A DNA stretch of 34,822 nucleotides from Planctomycetota bacterium (GTDB lineage: Bacteria > Planctomycetota > Phycisphaerae > Sedimentisphaerales > Anaerobacaceae). Each line of letters opens with the position of its first letter. Position 1 is the first letter of the stretch. The position numbers and the translations under genes are program-made. This document shows, piece by piece, positions 1 through 7,707 of the stretch. The stretch lies in the NCBI GenBank assembly GCA_019456145.1, contig VRUL01000021.1, positions 51,698 through 86,519 on the forward strand. Reading direction: 5' to 3'. A model generated the notes under the pieces. It did not search any database and was not told the DNA's origin. It was given only the letters and a program-made list of their open reading frames with translations.

Positions 1-1683
1 CACTGGATCAGTGGTATCCACCTTCCAGGTGTAGGTTACCGTATCGGAGACGCTGTTACCGCATTCGTCTGTCGCGGAATAGGTGAAGGTCTGGCTCTTG
101 TCGCAATCGCCCGTAATGGCACCCGGCGTGCAGATCACAGGCACTTCACCATCGCAGTTGTCGGTGGCCACAAGATCATCAACGCAGGACGGAGGCGTGG
201 GATTACAGCCGAGATCACCACCCTCTGGAAGCGTGGGCAGTACCGGCTGGATGGTGTCAATCACCGTGATCGTCTGGGTACACTCAGCGTAGTTACCGCA
301 GTCATCGGTGGCACGGTATGTGCGTGTGATTGTGGTCGGACAGGTACCACTGGATGAATCACCTTCATGGGTAATATCCGGGCTTGGGTCACAGTTATCG
401 GTAGCCGACGCCGAGCCGATATCCGGAGCTGGTACGTCTTCAATACACTCTACCGTCACATCGTCCGGGCAGGTGATTACCGGATCAGTGATGTCTTGCA
501 CAATCGTGCTTGCGCTATCAGTATTGTTTGTTAGATCGCACTCCTGAGGAGTGGTGACGTTCACCGTAGCGCTGTTCACTAAGGTCTCGTCGCACACACC
601 GGTTGGTGCTGTGGCAAAGATCTCCAGTGTGATGGATTTCCCGGCGTCAAGCGAAAAACCTCCGGTAGCCGGGTAAGTGAGCACATTATTAACGTCCACC
701 GAATAGTCCACTGTCGGGGCACCATCAACCTCGACGCCTGTTACCGTCACTCCAGCAGGCAGGGTGTCAACGATGTTGGCACTTTCGGCTGGTTCATCGC
801 TGACGTTCGTCACTGTAAGCGTATAAGTGATCTCAGCACCCGGGCAAATTGGGCCTGGCGTTGCCGTCTTGTCGATACTCAGGTCGGTACAGGGATATAC
901 TGCGACACCCCATTCCTCAAAACCGTCATTGTTTCCGAATACGGCATTAACTACGCTTACAACGTCACCAGTGGTAGCAAGGTCCGCATCCAGGTCATAA
1001 TCACCGGTATATGCATCCGCGCCATGTTCCGTGTACAGGACGACGTATGTATAAGCGTCATCAAATAAATCATCGGGCACCAGGATCTTGAAATCTCGTT
1101 TGCCGCTGCCCGGATTCAGGTGGAAGTTCAACAGTATAACATTATCATCAACTTCATCGAGACCCCATACAAAATGAAAATCGGGGTTAGCATCAAATGG
1201 ATATGTTACTATATAAGGGTCTACTTTTTCGTCGTGCATCCTTTCGTTTGTCAACCAAACCTGTAACTGATCAACGGAGATCAGAGCATCAGTACCACTC
1301 TTGTTTTGGTTGATATCGAGTTGAAATTCACGATACAACACACCGTCTTCCTCAACTCGTGGCACATCTTCAAGCCGCCAGGATTCCGTCCACGCCGCAT
1401 CTTCGTTGAACTGTACATTCGCCTTTTTCTTATAGTCGCTATTGTAGCCTTTCACAACAGATTTATTAGCTGCTGACACTCTTAGAAAGGAATGCCAGAA
1501 GCCAGTCCCAGTCGAATCGGTTGGCGTAAAGGCATAGATAATAGAACCATTTACTGTGTCTTTCGCGCCACGATAGGTCAGATCGAAGCTATGTGCTGAG
1601 TCCAACGCGCTTACCGGTCTCGCTGGCACCATCAAAAGCGAGGCTACCAGCGTTCCTAAAACCAAAAGTTTTGAAATCTTCAT
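1..1683 (-). CDS. Secreted DUF11/HYR-repeat adhesin-like protein (C-terminus beyond window)
   Basis: The frame is open from an ATG at 1683 to the window edge (561 codons, no stop), so only the N-terminal part is present. An SD-like GGAG lies about 8 bases upstream. Residues 1-26 form a signal peptide (basic start MKISK, hydrophobic core, cleavage after VSA), so the product is exported. Residues about 27-265 match no family I recognise. Residues about 267-365 are a DUF11-type beta-sandwich (LSIDKTATPG, ITYTLTVTN, LPAGVTV). From about 395 onward there are repeated cysteine-containing HYR/Ig-like units (ATDNCD, TRTYRATDDCGN, TYSATDECGN). Such units usually build long extracellular stalks or adhesins. 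This points to a surface or matrix protein rather than an enzyme. The C-terminal anchor, and so the attachment mode, is not visible. Confidence 0.8.
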   Translation of the reverse strand, partial: MKISKLLVLGTLVASLLMVPARPVSALDSAHSFDLTYRGAKDTVNGSIIYAFTPTDSTGTGFWHSFLRVSAANKSVVKGYNSDYKKKANVQFNEDAAWTESWRLEDVPRVEEDGVLYREFQLDINQNKSGTDALISVDQLQVWLTNERMHDEKVDPYIVTYPFDANPDFHFVWGLDEVDDNVILLNFHLNPGSGKRDFKILVPDDLFDDAYTYVVLYTEHGADAYTGDYDLDADLATTGDVVSVVNAVFGNNDGFEEWGVAVYPCTDLSIDKTATPGPICPGAEITYTLTVTNVSDEPAESANIVDTLPAGVTVTGVEVDGAPTVDYSVDVNNVLTYPATGGFSLDAGKSITLEIFATAPTGVCDETLVNSATVNVTTPQECDLTNNTDSASTIVQDITDPVITCPDDVTVECIEDVPAPDIGSASATDNCDPSPDITHEGDSSSGTCPTTITRTYRATDDCGNYAECTQTITVIDTIQPVLPTLPEGGDLGCNPTPPSCVDDLVATDNCDGEVPVICTPGAITGDCDKSQTFTYSATDECGNSVSDTVTYTWKVDTTDPV

Positions 1684-1758
1684 AATTCTACTCCTAATCA
1701 AGGATAAAATATCACTTTAATTTAACTGCAAACATATTCTTGAAAAAATATATGGAGA

Positions 1759-1782
1759 TTAAAGATATGACTGTTTAAACAT
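1759..1782 (-). CDS. Micro-ORF 2 (7 codons) overlapping micro-ORF 1
   Basis: ATG at 1782 encodes MFKQSYL and stops at 1759. Its SD-like GGAGG (plus-strand cctcc at 1791-1795) lies 8 bases upstream, inside micro-ORF 1. Its ATG overlaps the end of micro-ORF 1 in another frame, an arrangement typical of translational coupling. The main ATG at 1683 follows 75 bases later. This is direct sequence evidence only. Function is unknown. Confidence 0.25.
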   Translation of the reverse strand: MFKQSYL

Positions 1783-1810
1783 AGTTTTTTCCTCCAAAAA
1801 ACCTCAGCAT
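1775..1810 (-). CDS. Micro-ORF 1 (11 codons) in the leader of the adhesin gene
   Basis: Reading on the minus strand, ATG at 1810 gives MLRFFGGKNYV and stops at 1775. A GGGAGG sequence sits 5 bases upstream (plus-strand cctccc at 1816-1821), as good an SD as any in the window. It lies between the candidate promoter and the 1683 start codon, and its end overlaps micro-ORF 2. It could be a leader peptide that couples translation to expression of the downstream secreted protein, or chance. The peptide has no regulatory residue run that would betray classical attenuation. Confidence 0.3.
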   Translation of the reverse strand: MLRFFGGKNYV

Positions 1811-1853
1811 TTGTACCTCCCTGTCCGATATGGCAAATCCCTTGATATTCATG

Positions 1854-1882
1854 AAATTAGTAAGATAATAATTGTTTGTCAA
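1854..1882 (-). promoter_or_regulatory. Candidate promoter for the adhesin gene
   Basis: On the minus strand a perfect TTGACA (1882-1877) is followed after 17 bases by TAATTT (1859-1854), a weak -10. Transcription from it would give a leader of roughly 165 bases containing the two micro-ORFs. The -10 matches consensus at only three of six positions, so confidence is limited. Confidence 0.35.
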
Positions 1883-2204
1883 GAAAATATATGTTAATTT
1901 TACATCATATCTTGAATTTTCTCATATCCGAATAATCCGAAATTCTACTGGTTATTGAATAGTAAAAAGAAGGTCAATTTTCATCTATCGGGGCAGAACC
2001 TGTTTTTGTCATCAGGTGAGTTACTGTTGTTGATATAGGTGAATTCCCCTATACCTTGAGCCGGTAAGGAGTCGTCGTGACTTGTGAGCAGCAAGTGGTT
2101 CGCTTGTTAGTGTTTATTGAGGATTAGAGAAATTTGGAATTGAAAATTCTTGACCTTTCGGATATTGCCAAGCCTTTGGCAAAGAAGATGGATTAACTAT
2201 GAAC

Positions 2205-2225
2205 TAAATCCGCTTTGCGGATTTA
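2205..2225. repeat. Perfect 9-bp inverted repeat, 3-base loop
   Basis: TAAATCCGC and GCGGATTTA pair perfectly around a TTT loop. No run of T follows on either strand long enough for a standard terminator. It is probably a small dispersed palindrome or an mRNA-end structure. Nothing else links it to either neighbour. Confidence 0.5.
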
Positions 2226-2504
2226 TAATCAACATTTGATAATCCAAACGGCTATAGGGTAAACGGTTTTTGGTGCCGAGCGACGAGTTACGGGCGACGG
2301 GCGGCGAATTATTTGCAGCATGGGCCATGCCCGCCAATTCCGGCTTGACTTTTCCTGGGTTTTTGGCTATCTTATCGGCGCAGTGAGGCTGCTCACAACC
2401 AATGATACTCTTAAAAACGCCGGTTCTGCCGGTTGTAGCCGACGAATTCCGGCTGGTGCAGATGCTCGGATAGGTGCCGGGTAGAGGACAGAAAGGACAT
2501 CGAT

Positions 2505-3488
2505 ATGCAAAAGAACAATACGCATTTTACACGACGCGAGTTTATGACGGCAGCTTCTGTTGCGTTAGCCGGCGCGGCCCTGGGAAGTGCCGCGACCAAA
2601 GGAAAGGACAACGCTATGATGAGAATCGGCTTTCATACCGATGCATTCAATTCGGCTTACTGGAGTTTCGAGAAATGCCTCCAATGGGCCCAGGCCAACG
2701 GTGTCCACTTTATTGAATGCGGTGTGATTGATGGAGTGAGCTGGATTCACGGACTCGGATATCAACCGCATGTTGCGCTTTACGAAGACCCCCTGTTATT
2801 GCGCAAGAAAATGGAGAAGTATGGCGTGCGATTCTCACAGGTCGACGCGGCGTTTCCGCTGTCGGGCAAAGACGGTCCGATGTACGGCGTCCCTTATGTC
2901 CTCAAGACCATCCCGTGGGCCAAGCTGGCCGGATGTGAACGGATTGCCACAACCGACGGTCTGCATAAGCCCGAGGGGCTCTCAGATGATCAAGGCATGG
3001 AAGCGATGAAGCGCAGTTACGGCCAAATCATCGAAGTTGCCCAGGCCTATGAGATAACCATCAACATCGAGGTGCACGGGTATTTCACGACCAATCCGGA
3101 GATGATGGAGAAAATGCTGGCGTTTTGTGATTCACCTTATCTGCGCATGAATATGGATACAGGCAACACGTTTATTGCCGGGCAAAACCCGGTGGCCTTT
3201 TGTAATCGGTTCAGGAAGAAGGTCAACCATGTCCATGTCAAGGACGTCAGCAAGTCGCTGGCCGCGGCTGTCCGAGGTGAGCAGACAGGTATCGCAGTAA
3301 GTAACTGTGCCATCGGAGACGGCGTCAACGCAGAGAACATCCGAAAGGTTTTGACTATCCTTCGGGATATTGGATATGACGGCGTACTGAGCATGGAATG
3401 CGAGGGGGCGGGCGGTCCCATGATAGAGAAATCTCTCGCCTGGCTCGGCCGGACGCTTCGTGAATTACGCATTCCCACAGGTCGGTGA
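2505..3488 (+). CDS. Tat-exported sugar phosphate isomerase/epimerase-like TIM-barrel protein
   Basis: 327 residues. The start is set by AAAGGA 7-8 bases upstream of the ATG. The N-terminus carries a twin-arginine signal (TRREFMTAASVALAG, R10-R11, followed by an Ala-rich hydrophobic stretch to about residue 30), so the folded protein is predicted to be exported. The rest is a xylose-isomerase-like TIM barrel (AP endonuclease family 2 superfamily). The visible candidate metal ligands are E189 (NIEVHG), D218 (NMDTGN), H244 (HVHVKD) and E298 (SMECEG). Members act on sugars, keto-sugars or inositols. The exact substrate cannot be read from sequence. Tat-exported members are common in Planctomycetota alongside polysaccharide degradation, so a role in periplasmic sugar processing is inferred. 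It stands alone with no co-directional neighbour. An unexported form could start at M38 or M39. Confidence 0.85.
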   Translation: MQKNNTHFTRREFMTAASVALAGAALGSAATKGKDNAMMRIGFHTDAFNSAYWSFEKCLQWAQANGVHFIECGVIDGVSWIHGLGYQPHVALYEDPLLLRKKMEKYGVRFSQVDAAFPLSGKDGPMYGVPYVLKTIPWAKLAGCERIATTDGLHKPEGLSDDQGMEAMKRSYGQIIEVAQAYEITINIEVHGYFTTNPEMMEKMLAFCDSPYLRMNMDTGNTFIAGQNPVAFCNRFRKKVNHVHVKDVSKSLAAAVRGEQTGIAVSNCAIGDGVNAENIRKVLTILRDIGYDGVLSMECEGAGGPMIEKSLAWLGRTLRELRIPTGR

Positions 3489-3530
3489 CAATTTCAAATT
3501 TCGGATTTCATATTGGCAATGACCTCATTA

Positions 3531-3615
3531 GAGTGGATTCCTGCCTTGGCAGGAATGACCGATATGGGATTGATTATATGCTGTGGCCAGATTCTTCGCT
3601 TTGCTCAGAATGACA
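3531..3615. repeat. Dispersed intergenic repeat-like element with hairpins
   Basis: Contains a perfect inverted repeat ATTCCTGCC/GGCAGGAAT (3537-3556, 2-base loop) followed by GAATGACC. A second arm, ATTCT...AGAAT, is followed by AATGACAG. The 'GGAATGAC' and 'AGAATGAC' endings resemble widespread intergenic repeats of environmental bacteria. A related 'CAATGACG' ending after a GC-rich palindrome occurs near 25930-25962. It fills most of the gap between the convergent isomerase and EF-G-like genes. Confidence 0.45.
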
Positions 3616-3709
3616 GTGAGGCGATGGGCCTTGTTAGAAAGTAGAACTCCTTAGGGTGGATCCCCGCTACCCGCTTTCACAGGCACATGCTGCGACATTT
3701 GGGGACAAG

Positions 3710-5740
3710 TTAGTCGGCTTCTTTTTTCTTTGCGTATTGTGCGACGATTTGCTGCTGAACGTTGGGCGGGACCAGTTCATAATGGCTGAGCGTCATGGAG
3801 TAGCTTCCTCGTCCGCTGGTAACGCTCTTTAGCTGGCTGTTATACTGGGCGACTTCGGATAAGGGGACCTGGGCTTTTATGACAATAATATTTCCCGGCA
3901 GGGTATCCTGGCCAAGCACTCTTCCTCTTTTCGATGCCAGATCGCCTGCGATATCGCCGACGTTCTCTGCCGGTATTGTAATTTCGATATTTACAATCGG
4001 CTCGAGCAGGACCGGTTTTGCATTTTGGACGCCGTCCTTAAAAGCGCCTTTGCCTGCTGCACGAAAGGCCACTTCCTTTGAATCGACGGGATGGTGCTTG
4101 CCATCGTAAATTGAGACGGCGATGTCCTGCATAGGGAAACCTGCGATGACGCCGGTGAGCATTAGCTCGTTTATGCCCTTTGCGACGGCGGGCTCATACT
4201 GGCGTGGAATTGAGCCTCCGAAGATGTCCCAACTAAACTGCAGAGGCGGGTCCGAATCGCGTTCTGCGGGTTCTACGCGGAGATAGACTTCCCCGAATTG
4301 TCCTGCACCGCCGGACTGTTTTTTATGCCGGTAATGGCCTTCGGCCTTTGTGGTAATTGTCTCTCGGTATGGAATCTTCGGTTCCTTTGTGGTTATGGAG
4401 AGTTTTGAGCGGTTCTCCATTTTCTCGATCATTACCCGCAGGTGCAGGTCTCCGAGTCCGCTTGCGACTAATTCTTTTGTCTGGGGGTCACGCTTAATTG
4501 TAAAGCATGGGTCCTCCTCACACAATTTGTCCAGGGCGGAACTAATTTTTTGCTCATCGCCTCTTGTTGCCGGCTCAAGGGCCAGGGAATACATTGGTGC
4601 GGGCACCGTGGGCAGTTCAAACGTCCCTTTGGCTTTGCCATCGTGTACGAGGTCGCCTGTTTTGAGCTCATCGACTTTTGCGAGTGTTATAATGTCTCCG
4701 GCCGATCCTGCATCGACATCTTTGTTTTCTCCGCCTTGCGGTTTTAAGATGTGTCCGGGGCGAATGCCTTTCTTCTCATCGTTGCGAAAGATGTTGGTGT
4801 CCGACTTCATTGTTCCGCTGAAGATTCGGATTGTAGAGTACTTCATATTTGAGCGTGGATCGAAGGTGGTTCGAAAGACCAAAGCCGCCAATGGGCCTGC
4901 GGGGTCAGCTTGCAATTCAGTTACTGTCTCGCCGGCTGTTAGTTGTGCCGGGCTGGCCTGGTCCGGCGCCGGGGTGTATTTTACAATAATATCGAGAAAC
5001 TCGGTTACGCCGATTTCTTCGCGTGCATTTGTGAATACTATCGGGATAATTGTTCCGGCTTTTAGGGCCTCTACGAAAACCGAAGCAATCTTCTCGGTGG
5101 AGATTTCTTCGCCGCCAAGGTAGCTTTCCATCAGGTCATCATCGGCCTCAATAACGCTCTCGATTAGCTCGGTGTGGGCCTGGGCGACGTCCATCAGTGG
5201 TGAATCTCCGGTTTGGTTTTCGATGCAGTCGATGACGGACGCCTTGTCTGCGGCGGGAAGATTGGCACATCGACATTGCGATCCGAAAGATTCCTGTATG
5301 TTTTTCACAAGGCCGGGCAGGTCGATATTGTCAGCGTCAATTTTGTTGACGACGATGATGCGTGGCATGTTGGCCTCGGCGGTTAGGGCCGAGAGCTTGC
5401 GTGTATTTGTTTCTATGCCCGCCGTGGCGCTGATAACGATGATGGCGGTTTCAGCGGCAGGTATCGCTTGTATGGCAGGGCCTGTGAAGTCCGGTGAGCC
5501 GGGCGTGTCGATGATGTTGAGCAACTTGCCGGCGTGGTTGGTGTGAACGACGGCGGAACCAATAGAATGCTGATGCCCCTTCTCCTCGTCGTAGTAGTCG
5601 CAGACGGCTGTTTTGTCGTCAACGCTTCCGAGGCGGTTTGTAGCTCCGGTTTTGTGGAGTATTGACTCGGCGAGGGATGTTTTTCCGCTGCCAGCGTGCC
5701 CTAAAAGCACGATATTGCGAATGTTGTCAGTATTTGCCAC
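3710..5740 (-). CDS. Elongation factor G-like GTPase (EF-G2 type paralogue)
   Basis: 676 residues starting at a GTG preceded by GAGGT 6 bases upstream. The GTPase domain shows a P-loop (GHAGSGKTS, residues 14-22), G3 DTPG (78-81) and G4 NKID (132-135). Later parts align with EF-G domains II-V, including the 'KQSGGAGQFGEV' stretch and 'SKRGRVLGQD' near the C-terminus. It is thus a full-length but slightly short translocase-family member. Two departures from translating EF-G are visible. The catalytic His after DTPG is Ser82 (DTPGSPDF), and the switch I stretch lacks the usual RGITI. These are traits of the EF-G2/EF-G-like subgroup, whose role in translation is accessory or unresolved. It is a single-gene unit divergent from nothing obvious; the pseudopilin upstream is co-directional but about 240 bases away. 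Confidence 0.9.
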   Translation of the reverse strand: MANTDNIRNIVLLGHAGSGKTSLAESILHKTGATNRLGSVDDKTAVCDYYDEEKGHQHSIGSAVVHTNHAGKLLNIIDTPGSPDFTGPAIQAIPAAETAIIVISATAGIETNTRKLSALTAEANMPRIIVVNKIDADNIDLPGLVKNIQESFGSQCRCANLPAADKASVIDCIENQTGDSPLMDVAQAHTELIESVIEADDDLMESYLGGEEISTEKIASVFVEALKAGTIIPIVFTNAREEIGVTEFLDIIVKYTPAPDQASPAQLTAGETVTELQADPAGPLAALVFRTTFDPRSNMKYSTIRIFSGTMKSDTNIFRNDEKKGIRPGHILKPQGGENKDVDAGSAGDIITLAKVDELKTGDLVHDGKAKGTFELPTVPAPMYSLALEPATRGDEQKISSALDKLCEEDPCFTIKRDPQTKELVASGLGDLHLRVMIEKMENRSKLSITTKEPKIPYRETITTKAEGHYRHKKQSGGAGQFGEVYLRVEPAERDSDPPLQFSWDIFGGSIPRQYEPAVAKGINELMLTGVIAGFPMQDIAVSIYDGKHHPVDSKEVAFRAAGKGAFKDGVQNAKPVLLEPIVNIEITIPAENVGDIAGDLASKRGRVLGQDTLPGNIIVIKAQVPLSEVAQYNSQLKSVTSGRGSYSMTLSHYELVPPNVQQQIVAQYAKKKEAD

Positions 5741-5908
5741 TTTTTGACCTCAATAACAATCTGTTTTCCGAATTTGGACCCAAATATGTTCGAAACTTAG
5801 TAATATATAGTAGGTTGTGTGTAAAGGGCAAGTTTTTTTTTGATTTGACGGATTAGAGAGGAAGACTTAGCGTAGAGTGTACAGCGTACAGCAGATAGGA
5901 AAAACAAA

Positions 5909-5925
5909 TTCAAGATTGACTTGAA
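5909..5925 (-). terminator. Weak intrinsic terminator after the pseudopilin gene
   Basis: On the minus strand TTCAAG and CTTGAA form a 6-bp stem with a 5-base loop, followed directly by TTTGTTTTT. It lies 57 bases after the pseudopilin stop codon. The stem is AT-rich, so strength is uncertain. Confidence 0.45.
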
Positions 5926-5982
5926 CTTTGTCAAGTTCTCCGCTATTTCATTGCAGCTATCATAATCACTATTATATGTAAC

Positions 5983-6786
5983 CTAATAACCTAACCTTCC
6001 GTATACGGCCCTCTGCATTTTTTCCAAATCCATAAAGCCCTCAGAGGTATTAGGCGCAACGTTTACTGTGCCATCCTTACCAAATTGTATTGTGTCCAGA
6101 CCTTTCCACTTCCAGTATACGCTGTGTGCGTCAGCAAAGCTGACGGTCATGCCGTCACGGTGTCGAATCGAGGGCGCGCTTCCCCATTGCGCCCGATCAT
6201 ACCAAACTCTATAACTCTCATTATTATTGTTGGTGAGTCGGCCTCTGATCCTGCCTTCGTCAATAAAAACGATTCTGGTGTTTGCCTTTGTAAGGTCGGC
6301 CCTATTGTTGGCCCATACCTGGTTTTGTGCAGTCAGGGGCCTTCGGACGCCATTCATGGCATCGACCATTGAGTATGTCAGCATGTGTCCAACCTGACCG
6401 GCAGGGCATTTGAAAACCTTTGGGATCTTTGCATAAGGCCATAGTGCACCCTCTCTGAGGATCCTTTTTTGTACCTGCTCGGTTTGAGTGGGTGTGGGCC
6501 GCAGCGCGCCTACCCATGCTTTCTCGGTTACAATGGTTTGGGTAGGGTCATATGGGTCTGGTCCGATCCGGTCCCGACCTGCCCGGCCGTTAACAAGGTT
6601 GCCGCCATTTTCGTCCGCATACATGACCCATGCAAGGGCCAATTGCTTCAGATTGCCAAGACAAACCGCGCGTCGGCCCAGCTCCCTGGCCCTGTTCAGT
6701 GCAGGCATCAGTATCGACATTAATAACGCAATAATGGCAATTACCACCAAAAGCTCCACTAATGTAAATCCTCTTCGTTTAGCCAT
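5983..6786 (-). CDS. Type II secretion/type IV pilus-like pseudopilin (H-x9-D family)
   Basis: 267 residues with AAAGGAG 7 bases before the ATG. The N-terminus [15 protein letters not shown] is a class III prepilin signal: prepilin peptidase would cut after G6 and methylate F7, leaving Glu at +5 and a 20-residue hydrophobic helix. The C-terminal part has [14 protein letters not shown], the Planctomycetota 'H-x9-DG' signature (here H-x9-DA). The body has two cysteine positions (CLGN, CPAG) seen in this large paralogous family. Such proteins occur in dozens of copies per planctomycete genome and their exact cargo or assembly role is not known. It is monocistronic, with a weak terminator downstream. 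A second paralogue lies at 16978-17733. Confidence 0.88.
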   Translation of the reverse strand: MAKRRGFTLVELLVVIAIIALLMSILMPALNRARELGRRAVCLGNLKQLALAWVMYADENGGNLVNGRAGRDRIGPDPYDPTQTIVTEKAWVGALRPTPTQTEQVQKRILREGALWPYAKIPKVFKCPAGQVGHMLTYSMVDAMNGVRRPLTAQNQVWANNRADLTKANTRIVFIDEGRIRGRLTNNNNESYRVWYDRAQWGSAPSIRHRDGMTVSFADAHSVYWKWKGLDTIQFGKDGTVNVAPNTSEGFMDLEKMQRAVYGRLGY

Positions 6787-7228
6787 GATTATACTCCTTT
6801 CTTATCTTACTGTTCATGTTCTGCATTTTGTTTTCATTCATAAGATGCGCAGATCCGTCTTTCTGTTCCGTAAATTTTTCATTTTAGCTTTTGACTTTAG
6901 ACTTTTGGAGCATCTCAAATGATTAGTGATTCGGCCATAGGCGGATCTTCGATATTGATTAATGATAAGTGATTATTATGAACGAGGCCGGGACGGCCCC
7001 AGTAAGATAGTGAAGAAATGATCTCACGGGGTAAACCAGCGTTAAAATGAGGTTTTATTTGACGGGAATTGGGATTTGGGGTAGATTGTGGGCTAACAGG
7101 ATGCAGATATCAGAGAGACGCACCAGAAGATAGAGAACCGGCAGGTGTATTTTGAACTGCCGGGGCGTTGGATTCTTATACGGAAACCATATATACATTG
7201 TTGTGCTATTAACTAAGGAGAAATATAA
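6787..7228. other. Intergenic region with two hairpins, left edge of accessory stretch
   Basis: No credible gene. It contains the pseudopilin leader at its left end. There is a small perfect hairpin GGCCG/CGGCC at 6986-6998, and CCGGCAG/CTGCCGG with a 12-base loop at 7138-7163. Neither is followed by a T run. From about 7200 the base composition becomes clearly AT-richer and stays so through the accessory genes. Confidence 0.5.
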
Positions 7229-7536
7229 ATGGCAAAAAAAAGCATGAGTTGGAGAAAATGAACTCCTTACTGGAATCGGGTGTTAATATCGCAGATATCG
7301 CCAAGAAATATAAGGACTATGACTACTGGGAAATCTATCATGCCGTAAACGATTTTAGTCTCATCGGAAAAAAACGAATGATTACCAATAGGCTAAACAA
7401 GTTGAAGAAAAGAGAAACAAAGGAAGAAAAAGAGAAACTAATTGGCGAAATAAAACAACAGCTAGATGAAATATATGATCTAAGCAAAAAGAATGGCAAG
7501 AAACTCATAGATATAAACAAGGTTCTAAGTCGTTAA
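7229..7536 (+). CDS. Small basic protein, HTH-like N-terminus, frameshift at an A8 run
   Basis: The best start is ATG 7229 with AAGGAG 8 bases upstream, but that frame stops at 7259 after MAKKSMSWRK. The downstream 95-codon frame begins with TTG 7249 (or ATG 7258, which has GGAG only about 4 bases away). One extra A, or a -1 slip, in the A8 run (7234-7241) would join the two frames and give MAKKKHELEKMNSLLESG. The C-terminal frame is Lys/Glu-rich. The stretch ESGVNIADIAKKY resembles the start of a helix-turn-helix, and the rest (about residues 40-95) is predicted helical. I do not recognise the family. It precedes the PIN-like gene, so an antitoxin-like or regulatory partner is possible but unproven. 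Confidence 0.6.
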
Positions 7537-7551
7537 TGCAGAAGAAAATAA

Positions 7552-7684
7552 TTAGGGACGTTTACTATTTTAGGCTTCGTTTTTGAACAGTAGGAATTGA
7601 GGGGAAGAAAAAGGTGGCTGAAATTACAAATACATAAGAGTAAAAGAACTGAATAAGGTAACATAAATACGTAAACGTCACTAT
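7552..7684. repeat. Inverted repeat pair, possible small MITE-like element
   Basis: GACGTTTAC (7557-7565) recurs as its exact complement GTAAACGTC (7671-7679). Allowing mismatches, the match extends to about 13 or more bases on each side (TAGGGACGTTTAC versus TAGTGACGTTTAC). The 130-base unit fills the gap between the small basic protein and the PIN-like gene and has no coding capacity. It could be the footprint of a non-autonomous mobile element. No target duplication is obvious. Confidence 0.35.
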
Positions 7685-7707
7685 TAAACTTTGTTGAATA
7701 GACAGAG

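Larger units (their letters stand above)
1684..2504. other. Intergenic region between divergent genes
   Basis: About 820 bases between the minus-strand adhesin gene and the plus-strand isomerase-like gene. The left part is AT-rich and holds the adhesin leader and candidate promoter. The right part has one good inverted repeat (2205-2225) and short GC-rich palindromic fragments near 2320-2335. I see no other credible gene. The short reading frames here lack ribosome binding sites. Confidence 0.6.

Noticed and set aside
4350..5123. 257-codon plus-strand frame
   Set aside because: Lies wholly antisense to the EF-G-like gene, has no SD and no recognisable domain; it mirrors codon bias of the opposite strand.
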